A DNA stretch of 64,000 bases. Source: Symsagittifera roscoffensis (taxonomy: Eukaryota > Xenacoelomorpha > Acoela > Convolutidae). The notes beneath the pieces are model-generated. The model saw nothing but the letters and a program-made list of their open reading frames with translations, searched no databases and was not told the origin of the DNA. Shown in pieces: positions 29,339 through 42,200 of the stretch (position 1 is the stretch's first letter; the number at the start of each line of letters is the position of its first letter). The DNA lies in the NCBI RefSeq assembly GCF_963678635.1, contig NC_087070.1, positions 30,656,390 through 30,720,389 of the forward strand, in the 5' to 3' direction. The position numbers and the translations under genes are program-made.

Positions 29339-29613
29339 CACCACGCTCGATTAGGCTTAACTTTTTGGCATCACCGAGATTTCGAAAGCTTATAACTTTG
29401 TGTTGGACCAACGAAATCGGTTCATTTTCTCAGTCCCCCAAGATTTGACTATGAGCTTATGATCCAAATAATAAAGTTTGGAAATTTTAAAATTTTTGGG
29501 CAAGTTATGGCCGTTCGCGCAATTCACCAGGCTCGTTTGGGCTTTCTTTTTTGACATCACCGAAATTCAAAAGGCTATAACTCAAAGACCCCAAAAGTTA
29601 GACTCCCATCCAA

Positions 29614-30663
29614 ATGCTGTTTAAATTTCGGTGATGTCAAAAAGTTAAGCCTAATCGAGCGTGGTGCAAAAATTTTCAATGGGTCAAATTTGGGCCAAAA
29701 CAATAGAAAACCGAAAAAATACTTCTGCAGTATCAATTTTGTGTACAATCAGCTACTGATAGGCCAAAAATACTGGAGATAACTTTTGGGGTTTTTGAGT
29801 TATAGCCTTTTGAATTTCGGTTATGTCAAAAAAGCCCAATCGAGCCTGGTGAATTGCGCGAACGGCCATAACTTGCCCAAAAATTTTAAAATTCCCATTT
29901 TTTATTTGGATCATAAGATCATAGTCAACTCTTGGGGGACTGAGAAATTGAATTGATTTTGTCGGTCCAACACAAAGTTATAAGCTTTCGAAATCTCGGT
30001 GATGCCAAAAAGTTAAGCCTAATCGAGAGTGGTGCAAAAAATGAAAATTTCAAAATTTTTGTTTTTTTTTTTACGTTCAAAGTTCATTTTTTTAAAATCT
30101 CGTTTCATAAATTTGAGCTCAGGACAATTCCAAAGAGCCCAAAACAACGTTTGTAGCTCAAGTGTACATGGAGTAATCATCAGTTGAAAATTTGGGGGGG
30201 GAAATCGGCCTAAAAGCTAACTTTTAAGTTAGTGCAATTTTTTTTTCCATTTTTCAAGAGAATTGGGCTAGCTTCCGCTGTCGCAGAATGCATTCAAACA
30301 AAACTTATTAAATAGATTTGAATACTTACCTATTTAATAGGTTTATCACAACAATTAGGCTAAAAGCAACTGACAATATCCTGGCTGGTATCCAATCATA
30401 TGCCACTTACAGTGAATGTGCGGCTATCATGCCATAGATGGTCATTCAAGGCACCTTGTACACGCTCCATAGGTTTTGACCAGCCGATTTGGCCATAAAA
30501 CACATTGGGCCAAAAAAATTCCAAACAATGTCAATTTTCAAAAAATTTTGTTTGAAATGCATAAATTATAACGTGAGCGTGCAAAATTTTACATAGTATA
30601 AGAGCATGTTTTTACTCTAGCGCGAGGGCGAGTGTTTTAAAAGTAATGTACATAGACATATGC
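29614..30663 (+). repeat. 5S rDNA intergenic spacer, unit D
   Basis: Spacer in the same orientation as units A and B, starting inside the unit at ATGCTGTTTAAATTTCGG and continuing to the promoter-proximal GACATATGC, where a MITE interrupts it. It matches unit A slightly better than unit B (for example the AGGCCAAAAATACTGGAG block). A short deletion near 30196-30202 removes part of GACCCGAATTTCGGCC. Confidence 0.85.
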
Positions 30664-30665
30664 TA

Positions 30666-31606
30666 CAGTGCTGATTTAAATTATCCGGACAAAACGCGTT
30701 AAACTTGAAATTTAAAACGCGTTTTTCTTAAATTGGGTTGAGTTTAGGTGAAAACTTATGAAGACAAAACTTGCTTAAAATTGGCTCTTTTTCCTTTTCC
30801 CCCCACCTCAGACGAGCTTCAATTTTTTAGTGTAACGAGTGGTTTTACGAGGTTGATTATGAAGACCAAATATGTTTGCCATGGCCTAATTACTCTATAT
30901 GTCAATTTTCAAAACAATCGGACAGTGTGGTCAACAAACTTACTTGTAAAAATTTGCAGGTGGGGGGAAAAGGAAAAAGAGCCTTAAAATTTTAGCAGAA
31001 TTAAAATGGTGTAATTTGTTTTGCTAAATTCGGGCCCAAAATTTTACCCCAAAAATGGATCATTTTGGCGTTTCTTAGTACATCAAAAATTGCGTGAGAA
31101 ATATCCAGTCGATCTCAGACATAATTATATCAAAGTGAGCCCCTTACGTAGCTCAACAAACTTTAAGAAGCGTGTTTTCTCCAAAAAAAATTGCATATTG
31201 TTTAAAAATTGTTTTTAAATAAAAAGTTGGTATTTTATATAGTAAAAATGACCTTTTTTGTCTACAAAACAAAAATAAATTAACTTATACAATGTTTTCG
31301 AGAAAACACCCTTCTTAAACTTTGTTGGGCTACGTAAGGGGCTCACTTTGATATAATTATGTCTGTGATCGACTGGATATTTTTCACGTAATTTTTGATC
31401 TACTAAGAAACGCCAAAATGATCCATTTTTGGGGTAAAATTTTGGGCCCGAATTTAGCAAAACAAATTACACCATTTTAATTCTGCTAAAATTTTAAGCA
31501 AGTTTTGTCTTCATAAGTTTTCACCTAAACTCAACCCAATTTGAGAAAAACGCGTTTTAAATTTCAAGTTTAACGCGTTTTGTCCGGTTAATATAAATCA
31601 GCACTG
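30666..31606. mobile_element. Tc1/mariner-like foldback MITE in 5S promoter region
   Basis: 941 bp flanked by TA on both sides (30664-30665 and 31607-31608). It starts CAGTGCTGATTTA and ends in its inverted complement ...AAATCAGCACTG. The arms extend for some 450 bp (the cluster GGACAAAACGCG...CTCAACCCAA at both ends, and a second shared block around AATTCGGGCCCAAAATTTTACC), separated by a short AT-rich loop at about 31210-31280. CAGT ends and TA target duplication are Tc1/mariner features. No transposase frame. It split the sequence TGCTAGTAAGG found intact at 4429 and 5709. Confidence 0.88.
30783..30983. mobile_element. hAT-like MITE nested in the mariner-like MITE
   Basis: 201 bp bounded by perfect 26-bp inverted repeats starting GGCTCTTTTTCC and by 8-bp direct repeats TTAAAATT (30775-30782 and 30984-30991). 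The other arm of the host MITE has no insertion at the matching site, which confirms the event. 8-bp duplications point to the hAT superfamily; the short TIR is unlike known consensus sequences I can recall. Confidence 0.85.
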
Positions 31607-31640
31607 TAGTAAGGATATAAATGAAAGCGGAGTAACTCAA
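31607..31640 (+). promoter_or_regulatory. orphan 5S promoter-proximal block
   Basis: GTAAGGATATAAATGAAAGCGGAGTAACTCAA, the last 30 bp before a 5S gene, but the gene is replaced by unrelated repeat sequence at 31641. It ends the 5S array. Confidence 0.75.
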
Positions 31641-31755
31641 TCAATCCATAAATTCGTTGGCTCAAATTTCAACCAATCAGAATTCAAGAAGATAAATTTT
31701 GGAACTTATGCGACTGATTATTTATTTTGGAACCTATGGGAATTCACCAAAAGTT
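31641..31755 (+). repeat. GGAACCTATGG repeat, + copy
   Basis: Matches the reverse complement of about 37790-37920 (ATTCGTTGGCTCAAA, AACCAATCAGAATTCAAGAAG, GGAACTTATGCGACTGA, GGAACCTATGGGAATTCACC) and partly 38085-38155. It runs right up to the ARID3-like coding exon and supplies an in-frame ATG at 31736. Confidence 0.75.
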
Positions 31756-31768
31756 CAAACAAAAAGCT

Positions 31769-32080
31769 ATGAATTCTCTACTCCAGCATTCTCCGGAACA
31801 TCAACATCAACCACTGAATCTTTGCAACCAGGGCATTTTTAACACCAGTCCTCAAAAAACCCTCAAACGCGATTTGATAAGTCCAAATCAGGAAGAAAGA
31901 AGGCCGACTGTGAATCAAGTCGGGTCCGAAGTGCAGTCGCGACAACACGAAGTGAGTCCGACTACTTTGTTAGTGCACGACGAGACAACTTTGGGATCCG
32001 AGGAGCAAACCGAGGAGGCAGAGGATGCATGTGGAGGCGACCAGTCGATAATCTGGACTTTCGAGGAGCAATTTAGACAG
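31769..32080 (+). CDS. ARID3: ARID3-like exon 1 (coding)
   Basis: Gln/His/Ser-rich N-terminus, then an acidic EEQTEEAEDACGGDQ stretch and the first ARID helix WTFEEQFRQ. Donor CAG|GTAGAG at 32080/32081, phase 0. Upstream non-coding exons may exist. Confidence 0.85.
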
Positions 32081-35000
32081 GTAGAGTTTGATTCTCCTTC
32101 TATAAGTTTCAGTGCACCAACAGGGACTACAAACTTGTGTACGGTAGATAGTTAGATGAAGAGATTGCTCCCCACAAAAAAGTTTAGAACCCTGAAATCT
32201 TTGGAAACATGCAGGGTAAAAGTTTGATAGATGGGTCCCAAGAAAGTAACCGGGTCCCGGTTTGCTCCCAAGAAAGTAACCGGCTCCCAAGAAAGTAACC
32301 GGTTTGGTCCCAAGAAAGTGACCGGGTCCCTGATATAAATTAAGTGCCATAAAATTGTTGTTCCATTTATCGCTTCAGTGATGTCAAGTGAACTATCGAA
32401 TAAGTTCGCGCAAATACGGCAGGTTAATTACGTTCGAGAAAAAGTTTTGAAATGATCGACCGGCGCATATGGATTAGTTAATCGCTGTTTTAGCTTAAAA
32501 TAGTGATACAAGTATATGATAGTTGGGTCCTCCCGCATTTTTTGTGAGAACTTCGCAAACACAAGTAAAAAAGTGTGAACCATGTTTTCGGGGATTTTAA
32601 GGCGTAAAAATTTTCTTCAGGGACCCATCTAAATTTTTGGAACCCAAATATCATACTTGTACCAAAATAGTGTGATTCGGAGACCCCTCTATCACACTTG
32701 CACAACAAGATGTTCATTTTTTTTACTTTGAAGTGCTCAAAAAATGGCGAGGAGCGGCCACTCACCCAGAAAGTATAAAGTGGTCCACTCAACCGAAAAT
32801 TCAACCGACACCAAAAAAGGTCTATTCACTCATTGACTGAAAACAAGCCAAATTATCAAATTTTCACACTCGTTTTGGCCGGCAGAGGGCAGAAACGTCT
32901 GAATATTGGAAAATTTTCAGTTTTGGGTAAAATTTTGGATAGTGGACCTTTATAACTTTCGGGTGAGTAAAGCCTTATTTCGTAATTTTTGGGCGTGTGG
33001 ACTCCCTTATAATTTTCAAGTGAGTGGACCTTCGGGTAATGGATCGCCACCGACACAATTATCATACTAGCACCAAAAGGATCTACTTAACAATCTCCCC
33101 CCTTTCAAGAAAAAAAAGGGGGGGGGAGATTCTTTAGTTGGTACAATAGGGGGGGGGGGGAGAGATTTTTCAGTAGGTCCCACCAAAATGGGGAGCCGGA
33201 GCTGGCAAAACAAAAAAAATTTCATCCAATTATATACCTATGTATATGCCCATTCACATACCTGGATCAACCACTGTTTTTGGGAAAGTAAACAAAACCT
33301 CCAACCATACACAATGCGGTGGAGGTACCCTCGTTTATTGTTTTCTTTGGAACTCCACAATCTGCGTAATACTAATAATACTGCCCAATTAATTGTCGGT
33401 CATACTGTTTTACAATACAATCAGTTTTCCCGTAGTTATTGTCATTAGAAGGCTGTTGTCGCCATTTGAAGTAGCGATCACTTATCCGCAATTAGCAAGC
33501 CGGCCTTTTGGTTGTATTTGGGCTAATTTGCGGTTTGAGGTGAGATAGAAAAAAGGGGTCTAGGACTACAGGCCGACGGGACTTCAAGCCGAAATTAAAA
33601 CTTTACCAGCACCTCAAAACACTGTTTTATCATCTCTAAAATGTTGCTTTTCAAAAATTTAGGCATGTTTAGTCCATAATAAGCGTTGTTCATGACAATG
33701 CACCACTTCTGATCGTCATCCGTTAATAACATCAGCCGGTTTTTGAAATGCATAAATTATAGTTATGAAAAATGTCTTCAATCATGTTTTAATTTTCAAC
33801 TTTCCGAAACATCATTTGGAGACTTAAATTTTATGAAAACGCCAATAACTAGTGGAGAAAGATCATGAAATTCAGAAATTCTTCAAAAAAAAATTTGAAA
33901 TTAATCATATTTCTAGACTTTATAAGGAACTATTCGGCTTGAAGTCCCTAATTTTACGATTCGGCTTGAAGTTCCGTCGGCTTGATGTCCGGCACCCAGA
34001 AAAAAGGTGAAGTCTAGTTTGCCGTTGTCCTCGCTGGCATTTAGTCGGTGGCGTCCCTCATGCTTGAAGGACCGAATGCCTGAAATTAATTTTAGCTTGC
34101 TTTCAGCCAATCAAAACTGAGTTTTCAAAATCTCAAAATAAATCACAAAAATCTCAAAGTAAGAAAATAAATCCAGGCCATTAGTGTTAATATTGACCGA
34201 TTAGATAATAAGTAGATAAGTTTTCAAAACTGAAATTTTTTATATTATTTTGAACTCATTAATCTTGATGATTATCTGAATAGTAATGCGGTTGTAACCC
34301 GCAATTTGTAATATTTGCGATTATTTTTCACTGAAGTAATACATTTTCTGTTAATATTGACTTCGATTTTGTGAGAAAGGCATTCAGCCAATAGAAACGC
34401 TTAGCGATTTTGATTGGTTGAAACTTTTCAAGCATTCGGTCCTTCAAGCATGAGAACCCTCCCCATTTAGTCGAGTCCTGATGTCTTCGTTTTGGCGCGG
34501 GTGGGGAGGGGTAATTATGTCTCGGAGTCTTTATTGTCGCTGGGTATCACAGAGCCGAATACCTAGATAGCCGAATTTTTTTATTCGCGCAGAGGCCAGA
34601 AGGCAGAGGCCAAAGTTAATTAATATTACTAAGAAGTTCGGATCTACTTAACAATTAAACTTCTTTCAAGTAGATTAGATTAAGTAAGTCGATTTTTAGT
34701 AAGTAAGCAGAGGCCAAAGTTAATTAATATTACTAAGAAGTTCGGATCTACTTAACAATTAAACTTCTTTCAAGTAGATTAGATTAAGTAAGTCGATTTT
34801 TAGACTAATCAGCATGCAATGCAGCAAAATTCGAATTATGAATAGAACGCTCTAATCCAAATTCACGGCTTAACTGCTTTTATTTATAGGGTGGCCATTC
34901 TTTAGTAGATACCATAAAGGGGTTCTTCTCTATGATATAATAAATGATAAATGAAAGTTCAGGATCGCCAAAACACTTACACCCCTTCAAGACTGAAAAA

Positions 35001-36176
35001 AAACATTAAAAAATCCCTTTCAAGACAGCTGTTTGAGGGTGCTTTCATTCGGCCAAACTTTTTTCGGTACTTTTTTGAAGGGTTTGGTCAAAAACTGCGT
35101 TTTTTTTTGGCGCGCTGATCCCTTGCAATAAGTATACGAGTATACCCCAGAAAACTCACCTGTCAAAACTGTTTTTGAGAGCACACCTGTCAAAACTCTT
35201 TAATTGTCAATCATTTTCAAGAAAGTTTTCTGAGACTTCGAATTCAAGCCTGAGCGGTGTTTTTGCAACCGCAGCGACTTCATTTTGCAGACATTGATAT
35301 GAGAATTTTATACAATTCGATGTCAAAAACAAAGGCATATCCAATCATCAAGTGTCTTGATCCATCCAAAACCCAATTGTAACATCTTGATGAGAAGCCC
35401 TGATCAAATCGATCGGGTTCAAAGGTACGGGCCAGTTTGAACATCACAGACACTTTTTCTAGACCTGGAGGCGTGTCAATCAACGAAAGTGACATTTAGT
35501 GAATTCTTTTAGCTGTTTGAATCTAAAGAGAGCCGGAAAAACATCAGAACAAATTGATAGAAAAAAAAGAAAACCTAATAAAGGCAGCTTGTTTTACAGT
35601 TGTTTCTTCGTTGAGTACAGAAATGAGCAATTAAAAGGTATGCAACACTTATGACATAGTTATCTAAATATAGCCGGAGCTTCTGTTTCGGTTTTTTGAC
35701 TTTTTGGTAGGGTAAATCGTTATAGGCTCGATGATTTGGTAGGCTTGTAGAACTGTACTGTTCGAGCGCCGCTTATACCATCGTGTAACGATTCATACCA
35801 TCCACTATAATTCATACCATCTTCGTTTGCATTAGGGTTCGATTGTTTGTCCAAACAAACAAATAGATGTTAATTTTTATCTGCAAACCAATCAAAGCCA
35901 AGATACAGTTCCAAAATATTGTGGAAAATGGAATCAAAACAATTAAACGTGACTCATGCCGGTGGCGTGTCACGGAGCCGAATACCCGGATAGCCGAAAA
36001 ATAAATTCGTTCCCGGATAGCCGAAATTTTGGATCTACTTAACAAGTACCCTCTCCCTTCTACCCCTCTTACCCATTTCTTAGTGGTACCATAGGAAGGG
36101 AATACTGAAGAGATCCTACAAACTTACTTAAAAACATTGTTTTCTTATTTCGAATACCCTTTTTCTCTACCCACCC

Positions 36177-36207
<31 letters not shown>

Positions 36208-39200
36208 ACGCTTAGTCCGTTCCTCCTTCCTTCCCACTCCCTTCCCCTGCTCCCAATTACCCATAACCCTTACGCACATTTACCCCACCATGCCCCCCCC
36301 CCCCGACAAACAAAAAAAAACTCTTAAGGGCCCCCAACCGAAATTATAACCGATTATAATCTTAATGCAGGGGCGGATCTAGGATTTTCTCGATGGGGGA
36401 GGGGGACAAATGCTTTAAAAACAGTCCAAAAAAGCGTTTTTAGGCACTTTTTGGAAAATTTTGATAAATATATTGCCGCCAAATATGTCGGCAAGGGGTC
36501 GAATCGCTTCGAACCAAAGCAGGTGCGGATTTAGGGGGGGGGGGTCGAATCCCTTTTTTGAAAATCCCCCCTCGAGAATTTCCTCTGCTTTGGTTGTTGA
36601 AGGGGTCAAATCCCTGTAGTAGTCGGACTTTTGCTGTTAATTAATTGAATGAGAGTAAAAGTATTAGCCAATCAAATCTCTTAAAAATGTTCGGAATTTT
36701 GTTAGCTATAGTAGGCTGCAAAAATTTTTGTCCAATCAAAATGCGCCTCAATTTAGTGAACAGTTTTCTGATTTACTTTAAATAAAACCGGAGGTATTTA
36801 ATTTTTCGGCTATCCGGGAATGCGGCTCCGTGGGGGTGGCGTGTCACGGAGCCGAATACCCGGATAGCCGAAAAATAAATTCGTTCCCGGATAGCCGAAA
36901 AACAAATTCGTTCCCGGATAGCCGAAATTTTGGATCTACTTAACAATAACCCCCCCTGCCCATTTCTTATTAATAGAGGGGGGGGGGGGAGAGATTTGAG
37001 ATTCGTTACTAGGTACCAAAGGGGGCGACAATAGTTAAAGAGATCCTACAAACTTACTTAAAAACATTGTTTTATTTTATTCGGGGTACCCGCTATCTCT
37101 ACCCCCAAACATACACTTAGTCCCATCTTTCTTCCTTCCCACTCCCTTCCCCTCCTCCCAATTACCCCCTCCCCTTACCCACATTTACCCCACTTTCCCC
37201 CCGGCAAAAAAAATAAACGCGTTAAAAAACTGGACAAATGTTTAAAAAAAAAACAGGCCAAAACGCCGTTTTTGGGTTTTTTTTGAAAAAATTCTATCCA
37301 AAAAATTGCGTTTTTCAGCGCGCGCTCCCCTTTGAAGTTAGCATATGCTAAAATATTTTTTTTTGGGTTTGTCGGCCGAAAATGGATATAATAAAACATA
37401 CCAAAGAGTGACCCTTTGGTTGGTGAGGGGGGTCGAATCCCTGTTGTAGTCAGACTTTTGTTGTTAATTAATTCAATGAGAGTAAAAAATTTAGCCAATC
37501 CAATCTCTTAAAAATGTTCAGAATTTTGTAAGCTAACAGGCTGCAAAATTTTGAGGCATTTTCTGTCCAATCAAAATGCGTCTCAAGAGTTTTCTGGTTT
37601 AATTTAACTAAAACCGGAGGTATTTAGTTTTTTTCGGCTATCCGGGAATGCGGCTCCGTGGGTACGCACCTCCGTGGGTACGCACCCTCAAGCCGACTTC
37701 GTCAAAAATCAGTCATTTCTCTAAAATTGACATTCCTTCGAGACTAGTAAAGAAACATCATCGTCTACGTCTCATTAACTAGCCATGAAAAAAGGTGAAT
37801 TCCCATAGGTTCCAATATTCATAGGTTCCAATGAAAAATCAGTCGCATAAGTTCCAAAATTTATCTTCTTGAATTCTGATTGGTTGAATTTTGAGCCAAC
37901 GAATTTATGAATTGATTGCTTACTGTTCAACCAGCATAAGCTCAAGCTGCAGAATAGTGACCGCCGCAGCCGCGCCAACGTGTTGTTAGCTTGCCACCAA
38001 AGGGTAGGACTCTATACGAAATTTAGAGCCGGCGACCTTAAACCGAGACTCGGCTAATTTAGTCTTTTGACCTATTGAAAAGATTTGAAACTTATGCGAC
38101 TGCTTTTTTATTCTGGAACCTATGGGACTGATTTTTTATTTTGGAACCTATGGATACGCACCATGAATAAATCTCTAATAACAATTTGATTGCGAATGTA
38201 TCGAATGTCTAAATTTTTAATCCCGTTTAAATCCTCTAATCCATTTATCTATCGTAGATCCTCAATTCGCTAATAAACTAACGATTTTTGTAAATTTTAA
38301 TTATTAAATTTGTCACAATTTACGCCAATTCATAAATTTATAATGGTCGAATTTGTCCAAATTACGATGCATTTTTGCTTCAAATGAGTTTTCATTGTGT
38401 AGAAATTGTTTGAGACTCGAAATCGCTGCGACTAGGAGGGATTAATTGAAATCCGAAAATAAGAACAAGACTGCTCGTATCAGGGCGAAGCCCTGAATGC
38501 TCTGACTGCCTTTTGAGGTTTATGGAGCAGCAGTATTAACATAAAAAAATTATATGAAATTAAATAAAATGAAAATTTTTTTTCTAAAATTTGAAATTTT
38601 TTATGAAAATCATCCCCCCACACGCCATATAAAGTACAAAAATGTAGATTTCGTTCCTTGTAACAAATCAATTATGGCAAACAAGCTTCGTTCAACCAAT
38701 TTGGAACGATTTATGAGTCGGATTAAATCTCCGCTTACGCGTTAATAGCGCGAATTACATCGCGCGTTAATTGTCCCAAATTGGCCAAAATGGCAATCTT
38801 TAAACCCTCATAACTTTACGAAAAATGATCACAGGTGAAATATCTTTTCAAATTTAAGCTCAGGACAACAATGGATTTTGAATGATATTAAAAAATTCCG
38901 TCAAAAATGGCTAGTTAAAAAGTCAAAATTTGTCTGAAGAAAAAAAAAACCCACCCCGAGCACAAATATTCCGTTACTTTCGTATCGAAAGTCGGAACAA
39001 TAAGATCTTTTTCACCATTGGCAATTTTATTTAAAATAAATTGGATTGCGACAGCGTCCTAATTATTTAACCAACTCGAAATAAACTAATCAATTTCTGG
39101 AAGATTCTACCCTTGTGTATTCATTTAAACCAACGAAAAGTTTAACTCTTTGAAACAGCTGAAACTTCATTGTTAATTGATCACACTTTAAAAATTACAC

Positions 39201-42200
39201 TTAATCTTACTTCAGTTGCTGCAAACTTTCTTTCAAGATGATGCAAGAAGTTAGTTTCATAGAATTTGATTTTTTCATTCATTAAAGCAGATTATTATTT
39301 TTTATTAAAAAAGATCTAAGCTATATTACTAGATTTTAGATAGATATTAACGGATTCGCTTTGAAAGAAATTTCTATTTCCATGTTTTTTCGTTTCAGCT
39401 CTACGAAATGGACAGCGACCCCGAAAGAAAGAAGTTTCTACATGATTTGTTCGCGTTTATGCTGAAAAGAGGTCGGTACCTAAATAGAAATCATTCATAT
39501 TCAAAAAGTTCCACGAGTAGGTGGAAATAATGACTTAAAAATATTAAATCTTATAAAAAAAGACTTTGCATAAAAATATACAGACTGTGAAATACAAAAG
39601 CAATCTAAGTTATTGCTCGCTTGAGTTGAGATTTATTTTAGCAACCCGGGTTGACCTCCATAGACCAAAAATGCTAATCATACAATTCCATAAACTAAGT
39701 CTATGAAAAAATACTACTCATACAATTTTCATATATTTTGCTAAAATGGTGTCATTGAATTTTCGAACAACTTTTCTGTTGTTTCGGCATAAAGTTCGGT
39801 GTATCGTACAAAATAAAAAACAAAAAATTTTTATCAAAAAAAATGCTAATCATACAATTTTCATATATGGAAAATGTATGACTAGCATTTTTTTGATGGC
39901 GACGACAAAAATTTTACTAAGTATTTTTGAAAATGCCCCCAAAAATTTTGTGTTTTTTTCAATCGCAAATTGATTTTCGTACTCGAACAAACATTTTTTG
40001 AAAAAAAAAAAATTTGCATGCAAAATTTAATTTTTTTGTGTGTATAACGTAGTCCTGGATATACTAGTATTGGATTTTTTTTCCTTTTCTCTTCATAACT
40101 TTTGTCAAAAACGCTTAAAACTCCTCTTTCTTTAGTATGACATGTTTTTGTATGCCTTGATCTATGTCTGGTAATCTAAAAATGCAAACTTTAGAAATAA
40201 GCACCTTTGAAAGTTTTTGCCAAATTTAAAAGTTCGTTACTTTCGTTAGATCATTTTTGTGAGACTGTATTACATCATTTCAGGCTGTTTCTAATGCATT
40301 TTTAATGTGCGACGACCAAACCGTTGGTTTCTACGTTTGTGTAACCAAGGTTTATGACACAAACAAAAAATTTGAGAATTTAAAATGTAAAAAATCAAAA
40401 TTTTTTTATTATGGAAAAACGGGTTACATGTCAGTATTTAGACAACCGCGTATTCAGACTGGTCAGTATTTAGACAAATACTATTTCAACCAATCAGAAT
40501 CGAGACCAAGAAGAAATAAAAAATATTTATTATTTATTTTGGATTATTTATGTCTTTTCTCGATTCTGATTGGTTCATACAGTATTTGTCTAAATACTGA
40601 CGAGTATGAATACGCGGCTGTCTAAATACTGGCTGCACTCCGGAAAAACGCTAGTCATACAATTTCCATATATGAAAAAAATACTAATCATAGACCTTTC
40701 ATGCAATTTTCTGTACTTATGGAATTGCATGAAAAGTGTATGATTAGCATTTTTCCATATATGAAAACTGTATGACTAGCATTTTTGGTCAACAATGGAA
40801 GTGATGATTTGCATATTTTGCTTTCATTTGCAAACCTGATGGAGCCAGGATAAAGTGGATAAAAATGTCTTTTGATAGAAATTGTTACAAAACAACAATT
40901 TTGAGATTACAAAATTAAGCATTTTAGTCACAATTCAGTAGCTACGAAGAGATTATGAGATTTTAATTTCGAAATTGATTTAGATGAAGTGAAAAATTCC
41001 TAATAAAATGCATTCTTTGTTCTACGCTCATTCTAAATGCGCGAAATCCGTGAAAAATCCCCAAAATTGAAATCATTATTCAAATGTTTTTTAACAAATT
41101 AAACAAATCTTCCATTCTTCTCTCAAATGGCACAATTTAATCCTTTTAGTTTTAATTGCATTGTTTGTGCATCCATTTACAGCAAAGAAAACTAATCATC
41201 GTAAGACAAATTGGAAGCTAAAAAAACCTGATGAAGATAAGATGGTCATGATAATTTCAGGCACTCCGGTGAACAGAATCCCGATCATGGCCAATCAGAC
41301 TCTGGATCTGCACCTTCTGTTCAAACTGGTGGTGGCCAAGGGGGGACTTGTGGAGGTCATCAACCGGAAACTGTGGCGGGAGATCACCAAGGGTCTCAAC
41401 CTCCCCGACTCCGTCACCAGTGCCGCTTTCACCCTCCGAACACAGTGAGTCACCTTCAATCCTTTTACTCGATGGGTGTCAACATTAGACAACTCCACAA
41501 TTCTGATTATGAAGTTATAATGGTACAAAAATTGTAGATGGGACACTGCACAAAGCGGATCTCTTTCACTGTTTGAATTTAAAAAGGATGATAAAGGGAT
41601 CTCTTTAAGTAAGAATGTTTGGTCTCCATATTTTTGTGCGAACCGTAGTAGTTAACACAACTAAGTATTAAGCCGTTCTGTTGTCGAAATTTTAGATTAC
41701 CTAATTTTTCTGTGAGGATAAATCAAAGTTGTACAGTAGGGACGAATCGGAATCCAAGGTTTTCGAGGAGGAGGCGGGGGGGGGGGGGGGGGGGTGTTAG
41801 AAAAATTTGGAGGTCGATCCTAAAACCGACGATCACAAAAATGAAGACGGGCTAAACATGCCGTTTTTGGGCACTTGTTGAATACTTTTGACGCCCCTAA
41901 TTCCGCTTTCTTTTTATAGCCCAACAATTGCTAAAATCTTAAGTTTTCTTTGTTTTTGAAAAATAAAAGTCCAAAATGACATCATTTCCCTTGATTCAAT
42001 TATAGTGAAGATTTTCGGAAATTTGAATAGCAAATCATTTACTTTATAGGGAATGATTAAAGTTGGCCTGTGTCCAATTAAACTTTGTTCAAGTTCCACA
42101 ATTTTATGTACTTGAAGTCATTCTAATAGATGATTAGAAAAACAGTTGTTTTAACTAGAACTCTCCAAGCATTTAACAAAGTTACATTAGCTCGAGTTGA

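Larger units (their letters stand above)
27036..29613. repeat. right arm of 2.58-kb inverted repeat
   Basis: Reverse complement of 5825-8400. Starts at ACATCTCAACGAGAACTGG inside capsid copy 2 and ends with GACTCCCATCCAA, an antisense piece of a 5S gene. At 29614 the sequence changes back to + strand oriented 5S spacer. Confidence 0.9.

Noticed and set aside
35280-35495. 71-codon minus-strand frame in ARID3 intron 1
   Set aside because: Coding-like composition but no domain, no neighbours and no splice context; not enough to call a gene.
38465-38999. Helitron assignment for the hairpin-ended repeats
   Set aside because: A terminal hairpin is present, but neither a 5' TC nor a 3' CTRR end is found, so the class is left open.
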